From: Candidatus Latescibacterota bacterium
GTDB lineage: Bacteria > Latescibacterota > UBA2968 > UBA8231
Direction: 5' to 3'
Assembly (NCBI GenBank): GCA_022827835.1
Contig: JAJEIO010000001.1
Coordinates: forward strand, 56,733-120,732
DNA length: 64,000 nt
Position numbers and translations under genes: made by a program. This document shows, one piece after another, positions 1-8,093 of this stretch. The notes under the pieces were generated by a model. That model was not told the DNA's origin and did not search any database. It saw nothing but the letters and a program-made list of their open reading frames with translations. Every line of letters begins with the position of its first letter. Position 1 is the stretch's first letter.

Positions 1-1
1 C

Positions 2-268
2 GAGCGCGAAATTAACTTGGAGCGCATGGGCATTATCTACAAGACGGTCTTTCACCGCCATCGACCGATCTTCCGCGACAGTAGCCAAAAAGGCATGTTA
101 GTCTTCGATCCGTTGTTGCCGGAAAACGACGAGTTGCTGCTCACATTCCACGAGTTCGTGCTTTCGTTTGACGCCAGTGGCAATCCCGAAGAGACCATCG
201 ATGTCGAGTTCCGCTTTGCAGTGGACCAAGGAACGAGGGAAAGGGCCAGCGCGGGCGGAGCGGGTTGA
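2..268 (+). CDS. C-terminal fragment of unrecognised protein
   Basis: An open frame runs in from the left edge without a start codon in view and ends at a TGA at 266-268, so only the last 88 or so residues are present. I do not recognise the family. The visible part is mixed alpha/beta in character, with the phrase FDPLLPENDELLLTFHEF and a short Gly/Ala-rich end. A strong intrinsic terminator follows about 55 bases downstream, which supports this being the last gene of an operon. No function is proposed. Confidence 0.45.
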   Translation, partial: EREINLERMGIIYKTVFHRHRPIFRDSSQKGMLVFDPLLPENDELLLTFHEFVLSFDASGNPEETIDVEFRFAVDQGTRERASAGGAG

Positions 269-322
269 GTCCCCGGGGCTGTTCCGCATCTGGATAGTAC
301 GTATGGCAGGACATCTCATTGC

Positions 323-358
323 GAGGAGCTGGATCTTCCGTCTAGCTCCTCTTTTTTT
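323..358 (+). terminator. Rho-independent terminator
   Basis: A 12-bp stem (arms 323-334 and 340-351, two G-T wobbles, 5-base loop) is followed directly by seven T residues at 352-358. This is a textbook intrinsic terminator for the gene ending at 268. It lies inside the 5' part of the longest possible frame of the next gene, which argues that the next gene starts after it. Confidence 0.85.
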
Positions 359-2009
359 GCACAAACCGCTGTTGGCTGGGATGCTAATCTGGACTTGCAT
401 TGGCTGTGGCGATGAGCAGCCGGACAACGCCCATCTGCTGGCCAAGGTCGGCGCGGTCGAGATTACCGCGGCCGATCTGCGCACCTTTGAGGCCAATCTC
501 AAAACGGCCACCATGCGCTTGCAGCACCGGGACAACTTGCAGACGCTAATTGACCGCGAGGTGTTGCTTTTGGAGGCCAACGAGCGGGGTTTACAGCGCG
601 ACGAAGAGGTCTTAGCCGAACTCGCCAAGCGCGAGACCAAGGCCCTCGCCGACGCGATGTTGCGGCGCAATGTTGCAGCCAAGGTCGCGGTGACTGAGGA
701 CGACGTCGAAAAAGCCTACGCGCAACCGGGATGGGGCGAAAAGGTCACTACCATGGAGATTTTTGTGCCTAACCGGGAAAAGGCGCGTCAGGTGCAAGCG
801 CTTTTGGCACAGGGCGAGGATTTTGCGGAAGTAGGCCGTCAATTCGCTGCGGACCCTTATTACGGCGTGCATACCGGCGAAATGCGGCAGGTAGCCTATT
901 CGCCCTTCGATAGTCCCCGCGACCTAGCACAAGCGGTCTTCGCCCTGCCCGTGGGCGGCGTGACCGAGCCGGTCCCCTTGCACGGAGGATTCGTCATCGC
1001 CAAAGTAGCAGAACGTCGCCGCGTCGAATTGGTCGAGATCGAAGACGGCATCCGCGAGGCGCTCGGCGACGAGCAGCAAAAGCAACTGCGCGAATCGTAC
1101 CTGCGGCACCTCAAGTGGGACTTGGAGACGGTTTTTGACGCTGAGGGCATGGATATTGTAGTAAGCGTCTTACAGGGTGCGGTCCGCTATGCGGATTTGG
1201 ACGAGACCCAGCGCCAGCGCTCGGTCTATGCTTTTGAGGGCTTGCAGATGGATGTGGCAGAGGTCCTAGAGGCCGTGCGGCCATCGGGCCGACTGTGGCC
1301 GGAAGCCATGGCCGACGCCGTCAACGAGAAACTATCTGAGAGTCACTTTCCCACCCGCATCATGGCTCACGATGCCCGGCGCAAGGGCCTCGATAAAACC
1401 GAGGCTTTCGCGCGGTCGCATGAACTAGCGTTGGGCAACCTGATGCTGATGAAACTGCGCGAGCAGATCTTGGCCGAGGCTCCCGCTCCGACCGAGGAAG
1501 AGCTACGGGCCTTCTACGAGGAGCACAAGCACCGCTTTCGCACGCCCCCTCACGCGCAATTAGAGGAAATTTTGCTCGAAACCCCGAGCGAGGCGCGTCA
1601 GCTCGCAGCACAGATTGCGGTAGGTGCCGAGTGGTCGGAGTTGGCCCGCGCCCACAGCCAGCGCCGCAACGCCGAAGATGGCCTCCTGTACGTCTCCGAA
1701 TCACAGGCTCCCTTTTTGGGAGAGGCTTGGATGAACACGGTGATGAACGCCGAGCTGAACCAGCTCCAAGGGCCGATCCAGACGAGGGGAGGCTATTCGA
1801 TCTTCCGGGTTATTGAAAGGTACCCAGAGATTTACCACGGCCTAGAGCTAGAGCGGGTGCGGAATGCGGTGGAGCGGGATGTGCGGGAGCGCACCGAGCG
1901 GGAGTTCTTCAACAGCTATCTGCGCGATTTGCGCCAAAAGTACGCCGCGCAGATTGACGTGTACGAAGAGCACTTGCGGTATTTGGACGACGAGTTGGTG
2001 CAAAACTGA
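357..2009 (+). CDS. SurA/PrsA-like peptidyl-prolyl isomerase lipoprotein
   Basis: This is a predicted periplasmic folding factor with two parvulin (PpiC/rotamase) regions. Starting from TTG 357 the product begins with a short positive stretch (HKP), a hydrophobic core and a lipobox-like CIGC, so it is probably a lipoprotein. A SurA_N-like helical region follows. The first parvulin domain includes the phrases TMEIFVPN and VFALPVGGVTEPVPLHGGFVIAKV; a second, weaker one near the C-terminus includes QLEEILLETPSEA and LQGPIQTRGGYSIFRV. The start is uncertain: ATG 303 would place a strong terminator inside the gene, and ATG 381 gives a signal peptide of only 8 residues before the Cys. It lies 20 bases before a membrane protein gene. 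Confidence 0.75.
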   Translation: MHKPLLAGMLIWTCIGCGDEQPDNAHLLAKVGAVEITAADLRTFEANLKTATMRLQHRDNLQTLIDREVLLLEANERGLQRDEEVLAELAKRETKALADAMLRRNVAAKVAVTEDDVEKAYAQPGWGEKVTTMEIFVPNREKARQVQALLAQGEDFAEVGRQFAADPYYGVHTGEMRQVAYSPFDSPRDLAQAVFALPVGGVTEPVPLHGGFVIAKVAERRRVELVEIEDGIREALGDEQQKQLRESYLRHLKWDLETVFDAEGMDIVVSVLQGAVRYADLDETQRQRSVYAFEGLQMDVAEVLEAVRPSGRLWPEAMADAVNEKLSESHFPTRIMAHDARRKGLDKTEAFARSHELALGNLMLMKLREQILAEAPAPTEEELRAFYEEHKHRFRTPPHAQLEEILLETPSEARQLAAQIAVGAEWSELARAHSQRRNAEDGLLYVSESQAPFLGEAWMNTVMNAELNQLQGPIQTRGGYSIFRVIERYPEIYHGLELERVRNAVERDVRERTEREFFNSYLRDLRQKYAAQIDVYEEHLRYLDDELVQN

Positions 2010-2029
2010 GCAAACGAGGGGAGTGATTT

Positions 2030-4021
2030 TTGTCGCAGGCCAACGCCCAAGAGCGCTTCGCGGTTATGCCCGCTGACGCCCCTTTTGAACCGGGCTTCAA
2101 TGCAAAGACCCTGTGGGCCGCGCTCTTCGTCGGCTTTGTGATGCTGCCGGGCGCGATTTACCTCGGGTTGGTGACCGGGATGAGCATGGCCGGCGGTGCC
2201 GAATGGGTGACGCTCATTCTCTTCATCGAAATGGCCAAGCGCACCTTCGTATCCCTGCGGACTCAGGAGATCATCATCCTCTACTGGGTGGCCGGTGGCT
2301 TGGTGATGATGGGCGGCAAGTTAGGCACTGGGGCCGACCTCTTTGGCGGTCCATTCGGCGTATTGATCTGGGATCAATATCTGATCCAGTCGCCCCAAGC
2401 CGACGGACTGGCCGAACACATTCCAACTTGGGTCGTGCCTCCACGTGGTTCGGAGGCGCTCTTAGAGCGCAGCTTCCTAGACAGCGCGTGGCTTAAGCCC
2501 ATCGTCATTCTCCTCTGCGCCGTCGCACTGCAACGCGTCAACGCCCTGTCGTTAGGTTACGTACTCTTCCGCATCACCCACGACATCGAGCGCCTGCCCT
2601 TTCCCATGGCGTATGTGCAAGCCGGCGGTGCCACTGCCCTTGCCGAGACCTCGGCTAAGCAGGAGGGCTGGCGCTGGCACGTGTTCAGCACGGGGGCCTT
2701 CATCGGGGCGGTGTGGGGCGTATTCTACGTGGTGGTGCCAACGCTGTCGTCGGTCTTTTTGACCGAGACCGTGTCGATTTTGCCGATTCCCTTCATCGAC
2801 TTCACCGTGCCGCTAAAGGCGGTTTTGCCCGCCGCAGTCATCGGCTTGGCCACGGATTTGATTCACGTGCTATTCGGCCTCGTGCTGCCGTTTTGGGTAG
2901 TGGTAGGGGTGTTTGCCTCGTCGATCGTGGTCAACTTGATCGCCAACCCCATTCTCTATGCCTACGGCATCCTGTACACTTGGGAGCCGGGCATGTCGTC
3001 GATCCCCACGCAGATTGCCAATACTTTTGACTTCTGGTTGAGCTTTTCGCTAGGTGGGGCCATCGTAGTTGCGGCTGTGGGCTTCTATACCGCGGGCAAG
3101 GTCTTGCTCGCCGCTGGCAAGGAGCGCGCCCCGGCTCGGGAAGCGGATCGGGGATCCAGTCCTGAGCGCGGCGACATCCGCATTGTCATGGCTTTGGGCA
3201 TCTGGGCGGTGAGCACGCTGGGCTTCGTGCTGATGGTGTATTATTTGGTGCCCGATTTTCCCTGGTGGATCACCGCGCTCTTCGGTTTTGTGTGGACGCC
3301 GATCTACTCGTACATCGGCACGCGGATGATCGGCCTGACGGGATCGCCGCAGGGAGTGACTTTTCCCTATCTGCGCGAGGCCAGCTTCTATTTGTCCGGC
3401 TACCAAGGGGCTGGGATCTGGTTCGCGCCGGTGCCGATCTTCCAGTGGGGCTACGAGGCGCAAGTGTTCAAGCAGCTAGAGCTGACGCGCACCCGATTTG
3501 GCAGCATCGTCAAGATGACGGCTCTGACCTTGGCTGTGATGTTTGTGTGTAGCTTTCTGTTCTGGTCGCTGATATGGAAGCTCGGGCCGATTCCCTCCTC
3601 GGCGTACCCGTTCGTGCAAAAGATGTGGCCTTTCCACGCCACTATGCAGGCGTTCTGGGCCAAGTCAACGCTGCCGGGCGCGGGCCAGAGCTTGGTAACG
3701 CAAATTATTCGCTGGGATTACATCGGAATTGGGTTGGTCTTTAGTGGCGCATTGTACGCGCTGCTGAGTGCACTCAGCGCGCCGCTGGGAATCTTCTATG
3801 GCTTTGTCGCTGGCCTCGGCGGCTGGCCGCACTTTGCCATCCTCAACTTCCTCGGTGCCCTGCTGGGCCGCTTTTACTTGCAAAAGCGCTTTGGCCCCGA
3901 GCGCTGGTACGCGTACGCGCCCATTGTGCTGGCCGGGTACTCGTGCGGCGTGGGTCTGATTGGCATGACGTCCATTGCCATTGCGCTGATTTCCAAGGCC
4001 GTGTCGCAGGTCGTGTTCTAA
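2030..4021 (+). CDS. OPT-like polytopic membrane protein (DUF6785/DUF6784 type)
   Basis: A 663-residue integral membrane protein with roughly 12-15 hydrophobic segments, resembling the oligopeptide-transporter-like DUF6785 family found in uncultured FCB/PVC phyla. TTG 2030 is chosen as the start because a GAGGGGAG Shine-Dalgarno lies about 8 bases upstream; ATG 2066 is an alternative. The N-terminal hydrophobic stretch after NAKTLWAALFVGF and the cytosolic loop near residue 375 (RAPAREADRG) are clear. A second member lies at 8094-9998. The substrate is unknown; peptides or small organic solutes are a guess from the family resemblance. The next gene starts 11 bases downstream, so co-transcription is likely. 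Confidence 0.6.
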   Translation: MSQANAQERFAVMPADAPFEPGFNAKTLWAALFVGFVMLPGAIYLGLVTGMSMAGGAEWVTLILFIEMAKRTFVSLRTQEIIILYWVAGGLVMMGGKLGTGADLFGGPFGVLIWDQYLIQSPQADGLAEHIPTWVVPPRGSEALLERSFLDSAWLKPIVILLCAVALQRVNALSLGYVLFRITHDIERLPFPMAYVQAGGATALAETSAKQEGWRWHVFSTGAFIGAVWGVFYVVVPTLSSVFLTETVSILPIPFIDFTVPLKAVLPAAVIGLATDLIHVLFGLVLPFWVVVGVFASSIVVNLIANPILYAYGILYTWEPGMSSIPTQIANTFDFWLSFSLGGAIVVAAVGFYTAGKVLLAAGKERAPAREADRGSSPERGDIRIVMALGIWAVSTLGFVLMVYYLVPDFPWWITALFGFVWTPIYSYIGTRMIGLTGSPQGVTFPYLREASFYLSGYQGAGIWFAPVPIFQWGYEAQVFKQLELTRTRFGSIVKMTALTLAVMFVCSFLFWSLIWKLGPIPSSAYPFVQKMWPFHATMQAFWAKSTLPGAGQSLVTQIIRWDYIGIGLVFSGALYALLSALSAPLGIFYGFVAGLGGWPHFAILNFLGALLGRFYLQKRFGPERWYAYAPIVLAGYSCGVGLIGMTSIAIALISKAVSQVVF

Positions 4022-4032
4022 GGAGCCGCACG

Positions 4033-4863
4033 GTGAGTCGCGCACTGGTGTGCATGGCCTTGTTGGCGCTTGGTTGCGGCCAAAGGAACTCAGGGCAAGT
4101 GAGCGAAGACCGCGTAGTTGCGCCCACTTCGCCCGAAGAAACTCCTGCTACCGAAGAGGCTAGCGAAGTTACCGAGGTCAACAAAGCCGATCACGCCATG
4201 GTCCTCGTGCCCGAAGGCCTCTTTGTGATGGGTTGGGACGCGGGCGACCCGGACGAGCAGCCGCCGCACCAAGTTTTTCTTTCCGCGTACTACATCGACC
4301 AGTTCGAGGTCACCATAGGACTGTACCGACGCTGCGTGGAGGACGATGCCTGCGAAGAGCCAGCCTATGCCCCTAACTGCAATTGGGACAAAGAGATAAA
4401 CGACACGCATCCCATCAACTGCGTGAACCGTCAACACGCGCTCGACTATTGCGCGTGGGCCGGTCTGCGGCTGCCGACGGAGGCCGAGTGGGAGAAGGCC
4501 GCGCGCGGCACCGACGGACGCATATATCCTTGGGGATACGAGTTGGAAGGAGACGAGGCCAATTTTCGCTTTATCGCCGGGGCAACCGAGCCGGTGGGCA
4601 GCCGGCCCCAAGGGGTGTCGCCTTACGGAGCACACGACATGGCGGGCAACGTGTGGGAGTGGGTATCTGATTGGTACGGGGACACGTACTATGCAGAGAG
4701 TCCACGGGATAATCCGCAGGGGCCGTTGCGCGGGGAGTTTGGGGTGCTGCGGGGTGGGTCGTGGTGGTTTGAGAAGGAGTCTTTGCCGGCAGCGAATCGG
4801 GAAGCCTATGATCCGCTGTTGACTGATATAGATATTGGAATCCGGTGTGCGCGGGATTTTTGA
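4033..4863 (+). CDS. SUMF1/formylglycine-generating-enzyme-type lipoprotein
   Basis: GTG 4033 with AGGAG at 4021-4025 gives a 276-residue product with a lipoprotein signal (LLALGCG). After a Glu/Thr-rich linker comes a complete FGE-sulfatase (SUMF1) fold: MVLVPEGLFVMG, a YYIDQFEVT segment, LRLPTEAEWEKAARG, YGAHDMAGNVWEWVSDW and VLRGGSWW. Most bacterial secreted SUMF1 proteins are not true formylglycine enzymes. Here I do not see the paired active-site cysteines near the C-terminus (only GIRCARDF), so a binding or structural role is more likely. The acidic linker suggests surface exposure. It overlaps the start of the next lipoprotein gene by 17 bases. Confidence 0.8.
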   Translation: MSRALVCMALLALGCGQRNSGQVSEDRVVAPTSPEETPATEEASEVTEVNKADHAMVLVPEGLFVMGWDAGDPDEQPPHQVFLSAYYIDQFEVTIGLYRRCVEDDACEEPAYAPNCNWDKEINDTHPINCVNRQHALDYCAWAGLRLPTEAEWEKAARGTDGRIYPWGYELEGDEANFRFIAGATEPVGSRPQGVSPYGAHDMAGNVWEWVSDWYGDTYYAESPRDNPQGPLRGEFGVLRGGSWWFEKESLPAANREAYDPLLTDIDIGIRCARDF

Positions 4864-5644
4864 GCTGGGGGTTAGGTCAATCCTGCCGTTGCTCGTCGCG
4901 CTGGCAGGTTGTGGCAAAGACCCCGTAGCGCCGGTCGTTTTGGAAGAGGGCGTTGTCATTGCGTCGCCGGCCGACATCGCCGCTCTGCGGGAAAGAGGAG
5001 GCGCTGCGTACATCATCGATGGCGACTTACAGATCGTCGGGAGCAGCTTAGTTGCGCTGACGGGTTTGGAAGGGCTGAGGCGGGTCGAGGGTAGCGTCGA
5101 GATTTGGTTTAACGACCGCTTGGAAAGCCTAACGGGACTGGAAGGGCTTGAAAGCGTCGGAGCGGGGCTAGGTCCGGCGGACGCATCACCGCCGTTACCT
5201 ACTCCCGTGGCCGGCAAAGTCGCTCACGTGGTGGAAGGGTTGTTGATCTTTGAAAACAAGGCTCTGCGCTCGCTCAAAGGGCTGGAGAACTTGACCTCTG
5301 TTAGCGGGGGCTTGGCACTGGTCCGCAATGCGTCGCTTGCATCCCTGGCGGACATGCCGCACCTCGTGGAGATCGAAGGCAGCGTGGACATCTGGTTCAA
5401 CGATGCACTGCAAAGCCTAGAGGGTCTGCACCACTTGGCTAGAGTGAGGGACTTTTTGGAAGTCAGCGGCAATGGTGCGCTGCAAAGTATAGACGGGTTG
5501 CGCGGTATCAGCCACGTAGGGGCGGACTTGATCATCAGCAACAACGCGCTGCTACCTCAATCCGAGGTGCGGGCCTTTACCGAGCGGATGGTAGCCAAGG
5601 GATTTGCAGGGGCAGTGATAGTCGGGGACAATCTGGCCGATTAG
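4847..5644 (+). CDS. Receptor L-domain-like repeat lipoprotein
   Basis: The product has a signal peptide with a perfect lipobox (LAGC), so it is a predicted lipoprotein. The rest is built of degenerate 22-25-residue repeats of the pattern (I/V)xGxVxIWFNDxLxSLxGLxxL, seen at least four times. These resemble the receptor L-domain or leucine-rich solenoid found in surface lipoproteins of several bacterial phyla. GTG 4847 is the chosen start (TTG 4835 is possible); either overlaps the SUMF1 gene, which suggests translational coupling. The function is unknown; a solenoid adhesin or recognition role is an inference. It converges on the minus-strand NHL gene 19 bases away. Confidence 0.6.
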   Translation: MRGIFELGVRSILPLLVALAGCGKDPVAPVVLEEGVVIASPADIAALRERGGAAYIIDGDLQIVGSSLVALTGLEGLRRVEGSVEIWFNDRLESLTGLEGLESVGAGLGPADASPPLPTPVAGKVAHVVEGLLIFENKALRSLKGLENLTSVSGGLALVRNASLASLADMPHLVEIEGSVDIWFNDALQSLEGLHHLARVRDFLEVSGNGALQSIDGLRGISHVGADLIISNNALLPQSEVRAFTERMVAKGFAGAVIVGDNLAD

Positions 5645-5662
5645 CAGCCGTTGCGGTCGCCT

Positions 5663-6844
5663 TCACTTCCGCACTAGGCGGATGCGATGGTTGCGCGTAT
5701 CGGCGATGTAGAGGTTGTCGTCCGGGTCGAGTTCGATGCCGTAGGGGCGGCTGAGCAGGGCGGCCTGCGGGTCGCCGCCGTCGCCCATATCGCCGGATTT
5801 GCCGCACTGGCCGGCCACGGTGTAGAGCGCGCCGTCGAGGTCGATGTAGCGCACGCAGTGGTTGAAGGTGTCGGCGAAAAAAACTCGGCCCTCGGAGTCA
5901 GTGCCCACATCGCAGGGCCAGTAGAGCGAAACGTCGATGGCCGCGGCCCCTTCGTCGCGCTCGCCGCCGGACATGGGAGGGAAGGCCCCATTGCCGGCGA
6001 TGGTGGTGATGATGCCGGTCGCGTAGTCGATCTTGCGGATGCGGTTGTTGAAGGTGTCGGCGAGGTAGAGGTTGCCGAATTCGTCGGTGGCGATTCGGCT
6101 GGTAGGTGGAGCAGCTTGGCCTATCGGAGCGTAGATCCGGGCTTGGTCGGCGGGACCCCCGTCTCCGGAAAAACCCGGCTCGCCCGTGCCGACGACCGTA
6201 GAGATCGTGCCGTCTATATCGACCATGCGGATGCGCTGGTTTTCCTGATCGGAGATGTACATGCGTCCGAGTGGGTCGAAGGCGGTGGCGCTTGGTAGGT
6301 TGACCGTCGCTAGGGCCGCGGGGCCACCGTCGCCGCTGTAGGTGCGCTCGCCTGTGCCGCAGATCGGCTCGATATAGTCGGTGGCAAAGTCGTAGCGCAG
6401 GATCATCGAATTGTGCCAAGCCGTAAGTATCAGGCGTCCGAGCGGATCAAAAGCGATGTGGGTCGGATGGTTGAGGCCGATCTCGCGCGCCCGGCCGGCC
6501 GGTGCGTCGCCGAGTTCGCCCGTGCCGATCAGGGTGATGACGCTGTTCTTGGTGTCGTCGCCTCGGTATCGTGGATTCCTCTGTCGCGTCTGGGTGAGGA
6601 CGCTGGCCTTGGTGGTGACGCGGACGCGATGGTTGTTCCAGTCGAGGATGTAGAGCCGCCCATCGGGGCCGTAGGTCAGGTCTTGCGGCAGGTAGAAGAG
6701 TGCTTGCAGCAGCGGAGCTTCTTCCGGGCCTTTGCCAGCGTCGCCGGTGCCAGCAAAGGTTTCGATGCGTCCGTAGGGGCCGCTAGGGCCTGTGGGCGTT
6801 TCTCCGCAGGCGGACAGGATGAGTAAGAGCACTAGGTAGATCAT
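5663..6844 (-). CDS. NHL-repeat beta-propeller lipoprotein
   Basis: A 393-residue lipoprotein (signal peptide ending LILSAC) composed of about six NHL blades, each carrying the phrase LY(I/L)(A/S)D..NHR(I/V)R followed by ..(T/S)(V/I)AG.G. The fold is a beta-propeller that usually binds proteins, RNA or ligands in the periplasm or at the cell surface. Its ATG overlaps the stop of the upstream paralogue at 6841-6844 (ATGA), so the two are translationally coupled. The two proteins share layout and many blade sequences, indicating tandem duplication. No catalytic residues are evident and no partner can be named. Confidence 0.8.
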   Translation of the reverse strand: MIYLVLLLILSACGETPTGPSGPYGRIETFAGTGDAGKGPEEAPLLQALFYLPQDLTYGPDGRLYILDWNNHRVRVTTKASVLTQTRQRNPRYRGDDTKNSVITLIGTGELGDAPAGRAREIGLNHPTHIAFDPLGRLILTAWHNSMILRYDFATDYIEPICGTGERTYSGDGGPAALATVNLPSATAFDPLGRMYISDQENQRIRMVDIDGTISTVVGTGEPGFSGDGGPADQARIYAPIGQAAPPTSRIATDEFGNLYLADTFNNRIRKIDYATGIITTIAGNGAFPPMSGGERDEGAAAIDVSLYWPCDVGTDSEGRVFFADTFNHCVRYIDLDGALYTVAGQCGKSGDMGDGGDPQAALLSRPYGIELDPDDNLYIADTRNHRIRLVRK

Positions 6845-8010
6845 GGCAAGATAACGCGACGGATGCGGTGGTTGTACGTGTCGGCGATATAGAGCCGACC
6901 CTGCGGGTCAAAGTCGAGCCCGGCAGGTCGGTTGAGGGCTGCGTTGCGGGCCGGTCCGCCATCGCCGGAAAAGCCTTCCTCGCCGCTGCCAGCAACGGTT
7001 TCAATGATGCCGGTCGCTAGGTTGAGGGCGCGGATGCGGTGATTAAGTTCGTCGGCAATGTAGAGCCGGCCATCGGGACCAAAGGCCAAGTCGCGCGGGT
7101 TGTTGAGATCGGCGCTGAGAGCTGGTCCATCGTCGCCAGTAAACCCGGCCGCACCCGTGCCAGCCACTGTTTCGATTAGGTCGCGGTCAAAGTCAACGCG
7201 GCGGATGCGGTGGTTGAGGGCGTCGGCGATGTAGAGTCGGCCCTGCGGACCAAAAATTAAGCTGCCCGCTGGCGGCGGGTTGGCCCCAGCCGGCATCTGC
7301 AACTGAGCGTCGCGCGGACTGCCGCCATCGCCAGCAAACCCGGCCACGCCAGTGCCTACGACGGTGGTGATGATGCCGTCGGGATCTATTTTGCGCACCC
7401 GCTGGTTGCGCTGGTCGAGGATATACAGCCCGCCATTGGGGCCTAAGACCGTTTGCGGCGGTTGGCTCAGGAGCGCGTCGCGGGCCGGACCGCCGTCGCC
7501 GGCAAACCCCGGCCCTGCGCCACAGATGACTTGGACGAGCCCAGTCTGCGGGTCGTAGAGGCGCAGCTTGTGATTGTGCCAAGCCGTCAGCAGCAGGGTG
7601 CCGTCGGCCAGCGGTAGGAGATGGGTCGGGTGGTTGAGGTGGACTTCGGTGCCGGGTGCGCCAGGAGGTACTTGATCGGATTCGTCGTAGGGACCGTCGC
7701 CGACGAAGTCCGTGCCAATGACGGTGACGAGGGTGCCCTCTGGGGTCACGCGGCGCACGCGGTGGTTGTTCCAGTCGAGGAGGTAGGGACCCGAGGGAGT
7801 AAAGGTGAGATCGACAGGCCAGTACAGGGTGGAAGCCAGCAGTGGCTGATCGTCGCCATTGAAGCCGGCTTCGCCCGTGCCGGCCCAAGTGCAGATAGTG
7901 CCGGGCGCGTCCGTGCAGAGGGATTGCGGGCTGCTGTCCGGGCCGGTGCTGTTAGAGCAAGCCGTCAGCAGCAGTGCGAGGATAAGGGGTATGAGGCGGT
8001 TTGTGGACAT
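6841..8010 (-). CDS. NHL-repeat beta-propeller lipoprotein
   Basis: A 389-residue lipoprotein (signal peptide with lipobox LLTAC) with about six NHL blades of the type GRLYIADxxNHRIRR, each preceded by the Gly-rich phrase GFSGDGGPA or GFAGDGG. It is the first gene of a two-gene operon with its paralogue at 5663-6844 and is transcribed from the 83-base divergent region it shares with the transporter gene at 8094. The strong likeness to the downstream gene points to a recent tandem duplication. The role is unknown; surface ligand binding is an inference from the propeller fold. Confidence 0.8.
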   Translation of the reverse strand: MSTNRLIPLILALLLTACSNSTGPDSSPQSLCTDAPGTICTWAGTGEAGFNGDDQPLLASTLYWPVDLTFTPSGPYLLDWNNHRVRRVTPEGTLVTVIGTDFVGDGPYDESDQVPPGAPGTEVHLNHPTHLLPLADGTLLLTAWHNHKLRLYDPQTGLVQVICGAGPGFAGDGGPARDALLSQPPQTVLGPNGGLYILDQRNQRVRKIDPDGIITTVVGTGVAGFAGDGGSPRDAQLQMPAGANPPPAGSLIFGPQGRLYIADALNHRIRRVDFDRDLIETVAGTGAAGFTGDDGPALSADLNNPRDLAFGPDGRLYIADELNHRIRALNLATGIIETVAGSGEEGFSGDGGPARNAALNRPAGLDFDPQGRLYIADTYNHRIRRVILP

Positions 8011-8037
8011 AGCTTAGTACGTACATTGATGCGAAAC

Positions 8038-8066
8038 CTTAAATATATAAAAAAGAACGCTGTAAA
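8038..8066 (-). promoter_or_regulatory. Candidate sigma70-type promoter for the NHL pair
   Basis: Read on the minus strand, TTTACA (8066-8061) is followed after exactly 17 bases by TTTAAG (8043-8038), in an AT-rich stretch that stands out from its GC-rich surroundings. It would drive the two NHL lipoprotein genes. The match is 5/6 at -35 and 4/6 at -10. Confidence 0.4.
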
Positions 8067-8093
8067 TCATCGATTGCATAGGGGTGGTATCAC

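Noticed and set aside
4090..5217. A 375-codon open frame on the minus strand
   Set aside because: It spans antisense to the SUMF1 and L-domain lipoprotein genes, both with signal peptides and domain motifs. Its own product looks like random basic sequence.
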